Assembly (NCBI RefSeq): GCF_005886805.2
Contig: NZ_CP045429.1
Coordinates: 1-64,000 of the forward strand
Reading direction: 5' to 3'
From: Pseudoalteromonas rubra
GTDB lineage: Bacteria; Pseudomonadota; Gammaproteobacteria; Enterobacterales; Alteromonadaceae
DNA: 64,000 nucleotides
Positions 1 to 13,988 of this stretch are shown here, piece by piece; position 1 is the stretch's first letter; every line of letters begins with the position of its first letter. The notes under the pieces are model-generated. The model had not been told where the DNA came from. It made no database searches and saw only the letters and a program-made list of their open reading frames with translations. Both the position numbers and the translations under genes were made by a program.

Positions 1-1404
1 GTGTATCTGTCGGTTTGGCAAAGTTGTTTATATGTTTTGCAGGATGAGCTGCCTTCTCAGCAGTTCAATATGTGGGTGCGACCACTACAAGCAGAAAGTA
101 CCGAAGATACCTTGACCATCTATGCGCCAAATCGATTTGTTTTGGACTGGGTGAGAGAAAAGTATTTAAATCGCATCAGTGAGCTACTGACAGAGATTTG
201 TGGCGATGAAGCGCCTGAGCTGCGATTTGATGTAGGTAGTAAACCTATTGGCGCTGTTAACAGTGCACCAGCCTCTAGCGAGAGTAGCCAGAGTGCGCAA
301 ACTGGAACTGTGACTAAGCCGGCTGCCTCATCGGCGGGCGAGCCCAGCTCGGCTAAAGTAGAACCTGCCCCCAAATCTGGGGTGAAGTCCAATATTAAAG
401 AAAACTATACCTTTGATAACTTTGTTGAAGGTAAGTCGAATCAGCTTGCGAAGGCCGCTGCAACTCAGGTTGCCGATAATCCAGGTTCTGCTTTTAACCC
501 AGTCTTTATTTATGGTGGAACAGGTTTAGGTAAAACCCATCTGTTACATGCGGTGGGTAATGGCATTATAGATAAAAAACCAGATGCCAAGATAGTCTAC
601 ATGCATTCTGAACGTTTCGTTCAGGACATGGTTAAGGCATTGCAGAACAATGCGATTGAAGAGTTTAAGCGTTATTACCGCAGTGTTGATGCGCTGATGA
701 TCGATGACATCCAGTTTTTTGCAAATAAAGAGCGTTCACAGGAAGAATTCTTTCATACTTTTAATGCATTGCTGGAAGGCAATCAGCAGATCATTTTGAC
801 ATCGGACAGATACCCGAAAGAAATTGAAGGCGTTGAAGATCGTCTTAAATCTCGATTTGGCTGGGGTTTGACGATTGCGATTGAGCCACCTGAGCTGGAA
901 ACGCGTGTTGCGATCCTGATGAAGAAAGCGCAACAGAGTAATATCAATTTGCCTCATGAAGTGGCATTTTTTATTGCAAAGAAATTGCGCTCTAACGTCC
1001 GAGAGCTAGAAGGGGCTTTAAACCGGGTGATTGCCAATGCCAACTTCACAGGCCGGCCGATTTCCATCGAGTTTGTAAAAGAAGCACTTCGTGACCTGCT
1101 GGCATTACAAGATAAGCTGGTAACCATCGACAATATTCAGCGTACAGTGGCCGAGTATTATCGTATTCGTGTTTCAGATTTACTATCAAAACGTCGTAGT
1201 CGCTCGGTTGCCCGACCCAGGCAAGTCGCTATGGCGTTGTCTAAAGAACTGACTAACCACAGTTTACCTGAGATTGGTGATGCTTTTGGCGGGCGTGACC
1301 ACACCACTGTGTTGCATGCGTGTCGTAAAGTAAAAGCACTGCGTGACGAAAGTCACGAAGTAAAAGAAGATTATCAAAACCTGATCCGTACATTGTCGTC
1401 TTAA
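1..1404 (+). CDS. dnaA: Chromosomal replication initiator DnaA
   Basis: DnaA is the AAA+ ATPase that binds DnaA boxes at oriC, melts the duplex and loads the replicative helicase; it also acts as a transcription factor. The 467-residue product is full length for the family. The N-terminal DnaB-interaction domain starts with a typical [12 protein letters not shown] helix, followed by a Ser/Ala/Pro-rich linker at about 80-130. The Walker A motif GGTGLGKT is at 172-179 and Walker B LMIDDIQF at 232-239. The C-terminal box-recognition signature [15 protein letters not shown] starts near residue 430. The GTG start at base 1 aligns with the GTG start of E. coli dnaA. dnaN follows after 9 nt, so dnaA-dnaN-recF-gyrB form one block. 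The promoter and probably oriC lie upstream, outside the window. Confidence 0.99.
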   Translation: MYLSVWQSCLYVLQDELPSQQFNMWVRPLQAESTEDTLTIYAPNRFVLDWVREKYLNRISELLTEICGDEAPELRFDVGSKPIGAVNSAPASSESSQSAQTGTVTKPAASSAGEPSSAKVEPAPKSGVKSNIKENYTFDNFVEGKSNQLAKAAATQVADNPGSAFNPVFIYGGTGLGKTHLLHAVGNGIIDKKPDAKIVYMHSERFVQDMVKALQNNAIEEFKRYYRSVDALMIDDIQFFANKERSQEEFFHTFNALLEGNQQIILTSDRYPKEIEGVEDRLKSRFGWGLTIAIEPPELETRVAILMKKAQQSNINLPHEVAFFIAKKLRSNVRELEGALNRVIANANFTGRPISIEFVKEALRDLLALQDKLVTIDNIQRTVAEYYRIRVSDLLSKRRSRSVARPRQVAMALSKELTNHSLPEIGDAFGGRDHTTVLHACRKVKALRDESHEVKEDYQNLIRTLSS

Positions 1405-1413
1405 GGGCCTAGT

Positions 1414-2517
1414 ATGCAAATTACGATTTCAAGAGAACAGTTTTTAAAACCCTTGATGCAGGTCTCGGGTGCCATTGAGCGAAAACACACACTGCCGATT
1501 TTGTCCAATGTTCTGGTCGAAGTGAAAAATGGCGTGTTATCGATGACAGGCACAGACTTAGAGATTGAGTTGGTTGCAAACGTGACACTGGAAGAGCAAG
1601 TCGCAGATGCCAGTATCACGTTGCCAGCGAAAAAGTTACTCGATATATGTAAGAGTCTCCCGGATGGATCTTTGTTGCAACTGAGTAGTCAGGAGCATCA
1701 GTTATTACTGACCAGTGGCCAAAGTCGATTCTCTTTAACGACCTTAGCAGCCGAAGACTTTCCAAATCTTGAACAGTGGGATGGCGAGGTTGAGTTTCAA
1801 ATTACCCGACTTGAGCTGCGCCAGTTATTAGAAGCGACCCATTTTTCGATGGCCAATCAGGACGTGCGCTATTACCTCAATGGTATGTCCTTTGAGGTTG
1901 ATAATAGTGAGATTAAAACAGTTGCAACCGATGGACACAGGCTAGCAATTGCCCAGCATCAATTAGGTGCGTCATTGAATACACAGCGTCAACTGATCAT
2001 TCCACGCAAGGGTGTGCAGGAGATCATGCGTTTGTTACCAGCAGATGATGAGCCTCTCACCATTCAGTTTGGCAGTAATCATATTCGTATTTTAGATCCT
2101 GAGTTTACTTTGACAAGTAAGTTAGTGGATGGACGTTTCCCGGATTATCGCCGAGTGCTACCACGTGGTGGTGATAAGCTGGTGAATGCAAACCGAGAGT
2201 GGTTACGCAGTGCATTTCAGCGCGTCTCTATTCTGTCGAATGAAAAGTTCCGTGGAGTACGTCTTAATCTGTCGAATGGCATGTTAAAGATCAGTGCGAA
2301 TAATCCGGAACAGGAGCAAGCAGAGGAAACTGTTGAGGTTGAATATCAGGGGGATGACCTAGAAATTGGCTTTAACGTCTCCTATTTGTTGGATGTACTT
2401 AACACACTAAAAACAGAAGATGTGCAGTTTACATTAGCAGATACCAATAGCAGTGCCCTGATCGAAGGGGCGAGCGACGACACTGCAATGTATGTCGTTA
2501 TGCCTATGCGCCTGTAG
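1414..2517 (+). CDS. dnaN: DNA polymerase III beta sliding clamp
   Basis: This is the ring-shaped clamp that tethers DNA polymerase III and other repair and replication proteins to DNA. The product has 367 residues against 366 in E. coli, is collinear throughout its three repeated clamp domains, and ends in the characteristic C-terminal MPMRL that forms part of the partner-binding pocket. The N-terminus (MQITISREQFLKPL) and the internal EFTLTSKLVDGRFPDYRRV-type segment are diagnostic. It lies 9 nt after dnaA and 20 nt before recF, consistent with co-transcription in the order dnaA-dnaN-recF-gyrB known from many gammaproteobacteria. Confidence 0.99.
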   Translation: MQITISREQFLKPLMQVSGAIERKHTLPILSNVLVEVKNGVLSMTGTDLEIELVANVTLEEQVADASITLPAKKLLDICKSLPDGSLLQLSSQEHQLLLTSGQSRFSLTTLAAEDFPNLEQWDGEVEFQITRLELRQLLEATHFSMANQDVRYYLNGMSFEVDNSEIKTVATDGHRLAIAQHQLGASLNTQRQLIIPRKGVQEIMRLLPADDEPLTIQFGSNHIRILDPEFTLTSKLVDGRFPDYRRVLPRGGDKLVNANREWLRSAFQRVSILSNEKFRGVRLNLSNGMLKISANNPEQEQAEETVEVEYQGDDLEIGFNVSYLLDVLNTLKTEDVQFTLADTNSSALIEGASDDTAMYVVMPMRL

Positions 2518-2537
2518 AAATTAGTGTGTGCTCTTAA

Positions 2538-3626
2538 ATGAGTTTAACTCAAATTAGCCTCAATAATTTTCGCAATATTGAGGCCCTCTCTTTTTCACCA
2601 AGCGAACAAATCAATATCATTTTAGGCGAAAATGGCAGTGGAAAAACCAGTCTGCTTGAAGCCATTTATTTCCTTTCTAATGGACGTTCATTTAGAACGA
2701 ACAAACATAAGTTGATGATCCGTCATGAGCAAGATAAATGTATTGTTCATGGTAAAAAGCAACTTCATAGTTTATCTATCCCCATAGGTATAAGTAAAAA
2801 CTTACAGGGTGAAACACAGCTCAGGATCCAGGGGCAATCGAGTCGAAAAATCGCTGAATTGGCGCAGATCCTGCCCACTCAGGTGATCACACCAGAGAGC
2901 TACGAGTTGTTTTTTGGCGGACCAAAAGAGCGACGAAAGTTTCTCGACCTTGGGGTGTTCCACGTGGAACATCAGTTTTATAGTGTCTGGAAAGACTTCA
3001 ACAAAGTGCTTAAACAACGAAATGCTTTGCTGAAAACTAAGCCTGCTCAGTACCAACTTCAGATACGTACTTGGGACCGAGAATTTGTTCGTTTGGCTGA
3101 GCAAATAAATATGTTCAGAAAGGCGTATATAAGTAGGTTTGAGCGCCATTTTTTTGATAAGATAGGGGTGATAAGCCCCATCTTTAAAGGCCTTGAAATG
3201 CGTTATGACGCAGGCTGGAAAGGGGAACTAGCTGAGGTGCTAAATGCCCAACTGGAGCGGGATAGCAAGCTTGGCTATACAACTAAAGGGCCGCATAAAG
3301 CCGATTTTAATTTTTATGCTAATGGTCACGGCGTTGAAAATATACTGTCTCGGGGTCAGTTAAAGTTGACACTCTATGCGCTAAAAATCGCACAGAATAA
3401 TTTAATTGAGGCCGAGACCGAGAAGCAATCCATATTGCTTATCGACGATTTACCTTCGGAGTTGAGCCAGGAGACGATGCTGAGCATCGCGCATTTACTT
3501 GCAGAATGTCATTCGCAGCTATTTATCACTGCGATAAACTCCGAAAGTATCCAGGCCATTGTGGAACCCATGAAACGAAATGTTGAGATGTTCCACGTGG
3601 AACATGGCCGCTTAATAACAAAATAA
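2538..3626 (+). CDS. recF: DNA recombination/repair ATPase RecF
   Basis: RecF is an SMC-like ATPase that with RecO and RecR loads RecA at single-strand gaps. The 362-residue product has Walker A GENGSGKT at 30-37, an ABC-type signature LSRGQLK near residue 270 and Walker B ILLIDDLPSE at about 299-308, so all ATPase elements are intact. It sits between dnaN and gyrB as in E. coli. The reading frame also carries two perfect parS sites, which force the pentapeptide FHVEH at about residues 141-145 and again near 352-356, close to the C-terminus. gyrB begins 12 nt after the stop. Confidence 0.98.
   Translation: MSLTQISLNNFRNIEALSFSPSEQINIILGENGSGKTSLLEAIYFLSNGRSFRTNKHKLMIRHEQDKCIVHGKKQLHSLSIPIGISKNLQGETQLRIQGQSSRKIAELAQILPTQVITPESYELFFGGPKERRKFLDLGVFHVEHQFYSVWKDFNKVLKQRNALLKTKPAQYQLQIRTWDREFVRLAEQINMFRKAYISRFERHFFDKIGVISPIFKGLEMRYDAGWKGELAEVLNAQLERDSKLGYTTKGPHKADFNFYANGHGVENILSRGQLKLTLYALKIAQNNLIEAETEKQSILLIDDLPSELSQETMLSIAHLLAECHSQLFITAINSESIQAIVEPMKRNVEMFHVEHGRLITK
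2956..2971. promoter_or_regulatory. parS centromere site 1 (inside recF)
   Basis: TGTTCCACGTGGAACA is a perfect 16-bp palindrome identical to the parS sequence bound by ParB in Pseudomonas and related gammaproteobacteria. ParB nucleates here and spreads to organise origin segregation and SMC loading. It is read within recF as ..FHVEH... An identical second copy lies 633 bp downstream. The parAB genes are not in the window; in related genomes they lie on the other side of dnaA. Confidence 0.9.
3589..3604. promoter_or_regulatory. parS centromere site 2 (3' end of recF)
   Basis: This is a second perfect copy of TGTTCCACGTGGAACA, near the 3' end of recF and about 35 bp before gyrB. Finding two identical 16-mers in 650 bp beside dnaA cannot be chance, and they fit an origin-proximal parS cluster. 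The same FHVEH pentapeptide is encoded in the same frame. Confidence 0.9.
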
Positions 3627-6062
<2,436 letters not shown>

Positions 6063-6090
6063 ACAAGTTATTACTTGTAGATAATCTTCA

Positions 6091-6120
6091 AAAAGCCACT
6101 CCATAGCGAGTGGCTTTTTT
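6091..6120 (+). terminator. Rho-independent terminator after gyrB
   Basis: A perfect 7-bp stem GCCACTC / GAGTGGC (6095-6101 with 6108-6114), extended by A-T pairs, is followed by a run of six T. It lies 29 nt after the gyrB stop. The remaining sequence to glyQ (6121-6348) shows no gene and should carry the glyQS promoter. Confidence 0.9.
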
Positions 6121-6348
6121 GTTTCATGCGCTCACTTTGATGCTTTGTCTGATATTTAAAGGCCAAAATGAGCGGGTAAACAGAGAGTGGGAAGCGTGGT
6201 TTTTTACGTGCTTTTTTAGTGATAACGCTTAAAACAGCGCGACGCTCGCGGTATACTGAGCATAATTTTCAGACATTATTAGCCCGGACTGGCCACTGTT
6301 TTGAGCAGCCACACTGGGTTCCATGTACCATACAAAAATAAGCCAACT

Positions 6349-7248
6349 ATGCAAAAATACGATATCAAAACCTTCCAAGGGTTGATCCTGGCTTTACAGG
6401 ACTATTGGGCACAGCAAGGCTGTGTTATTGCGCAACCACTGGATATGGAAGTGGGTGCGGGCACGTTTCATCCGCTGACCTTTCTTAAATCGATTGGCCC
6501 AGAGCCAATGTCGAGCGCGTATGCACAACCTTGTCGTCGTCCGACTGACGGCCGATACGGCGAAAATCCAAACCGCCTGCAACACTATTATCAATTTCAG
6601 GTCGTATTGAAGCCATCACCTGAAAATATTCAGGAGCTATATCTGGGCTCACTGGAAGCGCTTGGTATCGATACCCTGACTCATGAAGTGCGTTTCGTAG
6701 AAGATAACTGGGAATCACCGACGTTGGGTGCCTGGGGTCTTGGCTGGGAAGTCTGGTTGAATGGTATGGAAGTGACTCAGTTTACTTACTTCCAGCAGGT
6801 GGGTGGCCTTGAGTGCGCGCCGGTTACTGGCGAAATCACTTATGGTTTGGAACGTCTGGCAATGTATATACAAGGTGTGGACAGCATCTATGACCTGGTC
6901 TGGACCGATGGGCCTATGGGTCGTGTGACTTATGGCGATGTGTTCCATCAGAACGAAGTTGAACAGTCGACTTACAATTTTGAGCATGCGGATGTTGACG
7001 CATTGTTCAAGCAGTTTGATCAGTGTGAGCTGGAAAGCCAGAAGCTGATTGAAGCGGGGCTGCCTTTACCAGCCTATGAGCAGGTAATGAAGGCATCGCA
7101 TGCATTCAATCTGTTGGATGCCCGTCATGCGATTTCTGTGACAGAACGCCAGCGTTATATTCTACGCGTACGTGCGCTGTCTAAGGCCTGTGCTCAGGCT
7201 TATTATGAGGCCCGCGAGGCACTCGGATTCCCGCTTTGTAAGGATTAA
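6349..7248 (+). CDS. glyQ: Glycine-tRNA ligase alpha subunit
   Basis: GlyQ is the catalytic alpha chain of the heterotetrameric bacterial glycyl-tRNA synthetase (class II). The ATG at 6349 gives [20 protein letters not shown], collinear with the E. coli start; the frame stays open upstream to a TTG at 6301 that has no support. The 299-residue length is normal (E. coli 303). The segments [14 protein letters not shown] and [14 protein letters not shown] are family signatures of the ATP and glycine binding core. It is followed after 2 nt by glyS, forming the standard glyQS operon. Confidence 0.98.
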   Translation: MQKYDIKTFQGLILALQDYWAQQGCVIAQPLDMEVGAGTFHPLTFLKSIGPEPMSSAYAQPCRRPTDGRYGENPNRLQHYYQFQVVLKPSPENIQELYLGSLEALGIDTLTHEVRFVEDNWESPTLGAWGLGWEVWLNGMEVTQFTYFQQVGGLECAPVTGEITYGLERLAMYIQGVDSIYDLVWTDGPMGRVTYGDVFHQNEVEQSTYNFEHADVDALFKQFDQCELESQKLIEAGLPLPAYEQVMKASHAFNLLDARHAISVTERQRYILRVRALSKACAQAYYEAREALGFPLCKD

Positions 7249-7250
7249 TC

Positions 7251-9320
7251 ATGACCACAGAAAATCTACTTGTTGAAATTGGTACTGAAGAGTTACCACC
7301 AAAAGCCTTACGCAAGCTGGCAGAATCCTTTGCTGACAATCTGCAGGTTGAGCTGACCGGCCTTGAGCTGGCATTTGAAGATATTAGCTGGTACGCATCA
7401 CCACGTCGTCTGGGTTTAAAAGTCGCAAACTTACAAACCCAGCAACAGGACAAAGTGGTTGAGAAGCGTGGTCCGGCAACTAAAGCCGCCTTCGATGCAG
7501 ACGGTAATCCGACTAAAGCGGCAATGGGCTGGGCACGTGGCTGTGGTATCGAAGTCTCTGAAGCTGAGACACTGGAAACAGACAAGGGGGCCTGGTTGTT
7601 GCACCGTGCCACTGTCGCAGGTCAACAGGCCAGCGCGCTGTTATCCGATGCCATTGCCAAGTCACTGGCCAAGTTGCCGATCCCAAAACCAATGCGTTGG
7701 GGTGCCAACAAAACACAATTTATCCGCCCGGTTCACACGGTCGCTGCCTTGCTAGGTGGGGAAATTGTACAGGGTGAAGTCCTGGGTAAAGTGATTTCAA
7801 ACCAGCTACAAGGCCACCGTTTCCACCACCCGGAACGTGTGAGCATCAATCATGCCGATGACGCGTTTGATACGCTGAAAGGGGCCTATGTCATCGCTGA
7901 CTATGAAGCACGTAAAGCGCTCATTCGTGAACAGATCAATGCTGAAGCGGACAAGCTGGGTGCGGTTGTTGCGATGGATGAAGATCTGCTGGAAGAAGTG
8001 ACAGCCCTGGTAGAGTGGCCGGTTACTTTGGTGGCCTCATTCGAGGAAGAGTTCCTGTCGGTCCCTGCTGAAGCGCTGATCTACACCATGAAAGACGACC
8101 AGAAGTACTTCCCGCTACTGGATAAGTCAGGTCAGCTGATCAACAAATTCCTGTTTGTATCAAACATTGAAAGTAAAGATCCAAGTGTGGTCATCTCTGG
8201 TAATGAGAAAGTGGTTCGCCCACGCCTGGCGGATGCACAGTTCTTCTTTGAAACCGATAAGAAGAAAACGCTGGAAAGCCGTCTGGAATCATTAGGTACT
8301 GTGTTGTTCCAGAAACAGCTAGGCACATTGAAAGACAAGTCAGAGCGCATTGCCGCGTTGGCTGGCTTCATTGCTGAGCAATTGGGCTCAGATAAAGCAT
8401 TAGCAGAACGTGCCGGCCTATTGAGTAAAACGGATCTGATGACTGAAATGGTCATGGAATTTACCGATGTACAGGGTGTAATGGGTATGCATTACGCACG
8501 TATTGACGGTGAGGCCGAAGAGGTGGCGGTGGCGCAGAATGAGCAGTATATGCCGCGCTTTGCTGGCGATGCTTTGCCTTCAAACCCAATCAGCTGCGCA
8601 GTCGCACTGGCTGATAAGTTTGATACCCTGGTGGGGATCTTTGGTATTGGTCAGACGCCAAAAGGTGATAAAGATCCATTTGCCCTACGTCGTGCTGCCA
8701 TTGGTGCACTACGCATCATGGTTGAGAAAGAGCTGGAGCTGGACATTCATGCGCTGGTCGAAAAGTCTCGGGCTTTGTTCGGTGACAAGCTGACCAACGA
8801 CAATGTTGGCGAAGAGGTCTTTGAGTTCATGCTGGGTCGCTTCCGTGCCTGGTATCAGGATGAAGGTATTGCGGTAGATGTGATCCAGGCGGTACTGGCG
8901 CGTCGTCCTTCTCAGCCGGTTGATTTTGATCGTCGTGTTAAAGCGGTGAGCCACTTCAGAACACTGGAACAGGCAGAAGCGCTGGCTGCGGCCAACAAGC
9001 GCGTTAACAACATTTTGGCGAAGAATAATGTCACCAGCGACGCTGAGGTGAATACAGCCTTGTTGTCTGAAGCTGCGGAGCAACAGTTGGCTCAGGAAGT
9101 CGCAGCACTGACCGCCGAGCTGGCACCGGTTTATGCGCAAGGGGATTACCAACAAGCGTTGACTCGACTAGCGAGTCTGCGCGAAGCCGTAGATAACTTC
9201 TTTGATAATGTCATGGTGATGGCTGACGACGAAGCAGTTAAGCAAAACCGTCTGGCGTTACTCAGCCAGCTTAGCCGTTTGTTCCTCAATACGGCGGATA
9301 TCTCTGTCTTACAAAACTAA
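7251..9320 (+). CDS. glyS: Glycine-tRNA ligase beta subunit
   Basis: GlyS is the beta chain of glycyl-tRNA synthetase, needed for tRNA(Gly) binding. The 689-residue product equals the usual length. It starts with [18 protein letters not shown], a family hallmark, contains the HD-like region, and has a C-terminal DALR-type anticodon-binding domain ending ...[19 protein letters not shown]. It begins 2 nt after glyQ and ends in a strong terminator. Confidence 0.98.
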   Translation: MTTENLLVEIGTEELPPKALRKLAESFADNLQVELTGLELAFEDISWYASPRRLGLKVANLQTQQQDKVVEKRGPATKAAFDADGNPTKAAMGWARGCGIEVSEAETLETDKGAWLLHRATVAGQQASALLSDAIAKSLAKLPIPKPMRWGANKTQFIRPVHTVAALLGGEIVQGEVLGKVISNQLQGHRFHHPERVSINHADDAFDTLKGAYVIADYEARKALIREQINAEADKLGAVVAMDEDLLEEVTALVEWPVTLVASFEEEFLSVPAEALIYTMKDDQKYFPLLDKSGQLINKFLFVSNIESKDPSVVISGNEKVVRPRLADAQFFFETDKKKTLESRLESLGTVLFQKQLGTLKDKSERIAALAGFIAEQLGSDKALAERAGLLSKTDLMTEMVMEFTDVQGVMGMHYARIDGEAEEVAVAQNEQYMPRFAGDALPSNPISCAVALADKFDTLVGIFGIGQTPKGDKDPFALRRAAIGALRIMVEKELELDIHALVEKSRALFGDKLTNDNVGEEVFEFMLGRFRAWYQDEGIAVDVIQAVLARRPSQPVDFDRRVKAVSHFRTLEQAEALAAANKRVNNILAKNNVTSDAEVNTALLSEAAEQQLAQEVAALTAELAPVYAQGDYQQALTRLASLREAVDNFFDNVMVMADDEAVKQNRLALLSQLSRLFLNTADISVLQN

Positions 9321-9338
9321 GACAGTCACTCTTAAAAC

Positions 9339-9367
9339 AAGCCAGCATTCGTGCTGGCTTTTATTTT
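9339..9367 (+). terminator. Rho-independent terminator after glyS
   Basis: A perfect 9-bp stem AAGCCAGCA / TGCTGGCTT closes a TTCG loop and is followed by TTATTTTT. It lies 18 nt past the glyS stop and separates glyQS from the lipoprotein gene. Confidence 0.92.
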
Positions 9368-9384
9368 TGTGATCGGGATTAACA

Positions 9385-9840
9385 ATGAAACAGCACATCA
9401 TTGCCTTGATAATGGCATTGGGTTTGAGTGCCTGTACGACGGCACCTCATCAGTCAACGGATAGTTCAAGTGAGCAGCAAGTCACAAGCAATGCGTCTCC
9501 AGCGATGGACAGACCTATGTATTTACGCGGCGACTTTACTTTGTGGGATGCCGACGAAGTCTACCGATTGACACAGACCCAGACGGGTCTGTACAGCGTA
9601 CGGGTCCGCTTTATGAGCCCTGGTAAAGTGTACGAATTTAAAATTGCGGATGCGAAATGGACGCCAGGTTATAACTGTGGCTTTCGCTACGATGGCAAAG
9701 TGAGTGTGGGCAAAGCGGTTGTCGCGGACTGTGACACGGTATATAACTACTTTGGATTTATGCCAGACAGAAAAGGCTGGTACCGCATTTCACTGGATTT
9801 GAGAGGCTCTGTCCCTCAGGTTGTTGTGCAGCGAGACTAA
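9385..9840 (+). CDS. Predicted lipoprotein, glycan-binding-like beta fold
   Basis: The 151-residue product begins with a lipoprotein signal (MKQHIIALIMALGLSAC) with lipobox LSAC and Cys17 as the expected acylation site. Position +2 is Thr, so outer-membrane sorting is expected. After a Ser/Thr-rich linker (residues 18-40) comes a beta-rich domain with MYLRGDFTLWDADEVYRL and GKVYEFKIADAKWTPGYNCGF. This resembles the small immunoglobulin-like N-terminal modules of pullulanases and other starch-acting lipoproteins, with two cysteines that could pair. I do not recognise a named family; ligand and role are unknown. It stands alone between the glyS terminator and the leftward tusA. Confidence 0.75.
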   Translation: MKQHIIALIMALGLSACTTAPHQSTDSSSEQQVTSNASPAMDRPMYLRGDFTLWDADEVYRLTQTQTGLYSVRVRFMSPGKVYEFKIADAKWTPGYNCGFRYDGKVSVGKAVVADCDTVYNYFGFMPDRKGWYRISLDLRGSVPQVVVQRD

Positions 9841-9868
9841 TATCACGAAAAACAGTTTGCGCAATTTG

Positions 9869-9891
9869 GCTGGTGAGGTAATCGCACCAGC
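9869..9891. terminator. Hairpin between convergent lipoprotein gene and tusA
   Basis: A 7-bp stem GCTGGTG / CACCAGC lies between two convergent genes, 28 nt after the lipoprotein stop and 8 nt from the tusA stop. The flanking T tracts are poor on both sides, so a bidirectional terminator is only possible. Confidence 0.35.
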
Positions 9892-9898
9892 TTAAAAA

Positions 9899-10138
9899 TC
9901 ATTTTCCTTTCTTTACCAGGTAGCGGTAAGGGAGGTCATCCACTTCTTTTGCTACCAAAGTGTGATCCATAAACTCACAAAAACTGGGTATGTCCCGGGT
10001 AGTAGATGGGTCATCGGCCAGGATCAACAAAGTTTCACCCTCGCGCATCTTCCTCACTTTGCCGCGGATCATCATTACGGGTTCGGGACAACGTAAGCCA
10101 ATCGCATCAAGAGTATGGTCAGTGTTGTCAAAGTTCAT
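9899..10138 (-). CDS. tusA: Sulfur carrier protein TusA
   Basis: TusA receives persulfide sulfur from IscS and passes it to TusD for 2-thiolation of tRNA wobble uridines. The ATG at 10138 gives 79 residues ([20 protein letters not shown]), matching the E. coli length of 81. The catalytic CPxP motif is seen as RCPEPVM with Cys17. The open frame runs on upstream to 10237, but that extension has no family support. It is a single-gene unit facing the lipoprotein gene, with the fadBA terminator upstream. Confidence 0.96.
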   Translation of the reverse strand: MNFDNTDHTLDAIGLRCPEPVMMIRGKVRKMREGETLLILADDPSTTRDIPSFCEFMDHTLVAKEVDDLPYRYLVKKGK

Positions 10139-10224
10139 GGCAGTGTCCCCGGAAAGTAAAACGCCTATTCTAGCGCGCCTTGTATGACAAATAAATACTC
10201 GTGTGAATGGGTCGCTGCCAGGAC

Positions 10225-10260
10225 ATAAAAAAGGCAAGCTACGATATGCAGCTTGCCTTG
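10225..10260 (-). terminator. Rho-independent terminator of fadBA
   Basis: Read on the minus strand, a perfect 10-bp stem AAGGCAAGCT / AGCTTGCCTT (10231-10240 with 10250-10259) is followed by a T-rich tail (the complement of ATAAAA at 10225-10230). It lies about 40 nt downstream of the fadA stop. Confidence 0.88.
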
Positions 10261-10297
10261 GTCACCAAGTTAAAATGGTTAGGGAATCGCGTACTGG

Positions 10298-13631
<3,334 letters not shown>

Positions 13632-13652
13632 ACATGTTCTCCCGTGTTTTTA

Positions 13653-13669
13653 CACTGGTACGATGAGTT
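13653..13669. promoter_or_regulatory. Possible FadR operator upstream of fadB
   Basis: CACTGGTACGATGAGTT agrees with the E. coli FadR consensus AACTGGTCNGACCAGTT at about 12 or 13 of 16 defined positions, including the core CTGGT and AGTT arms. It sits 22 nt before the fadB start, where a repressor would block transcription. Whether this organism uses FadR or PsrA for fadBA cannot be told from the window. Confidence 0.35.
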
Positions 13670-13988
13670 GTCATTTCATTCAGTGTGGCGTCTTTAAAAG
13701 AAAATTGCAATGAAAAATTTACCGCAGGTTTACTGCAAAGGGTTAGGCACAATGCTAAGGTGGTTTGGCTGATTATTTTCCGGATGACAAGGTTTGTCCG
13801 GGCGTTAAGCCTTGGGCAAGTTGTCACACAATAGTCTGGTGTTAAACACACGACTGTTTGGTGTGCACACAGTGCGCCCGGGCAGGGAACTCACAGAAAG
13901 GAAGGTGTTTTGGTGTGGGCCTTATCTAGTTGCATTTTTGACACCCCAGAACATTGACTGCCAATCAAGAGAATGAAAGTTAAGCACT
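13670..13988. other. Intergenic region between divergent fadB and slt
   Basis: About 320 nt without a credible gene. A 91-residue open frame on the minus strand (13576-13851) overlaps fadB and has no RBS or recognisable features. The region should carry the divergent promoters of fadBA and slt, but I see no strong sigma70 pair. AGAAAGGAAGGTG at about 13895-13908 is purine-rich but too far from the slt start to be its RBS. Confidence 0.5.

Noticed and set aside
1..1413. oriC within the window
   Set aside because: No DnaA-box cluster or AT-rich unwinding region is visible near dnaA inside the window; it is expected just upstream of base 1.
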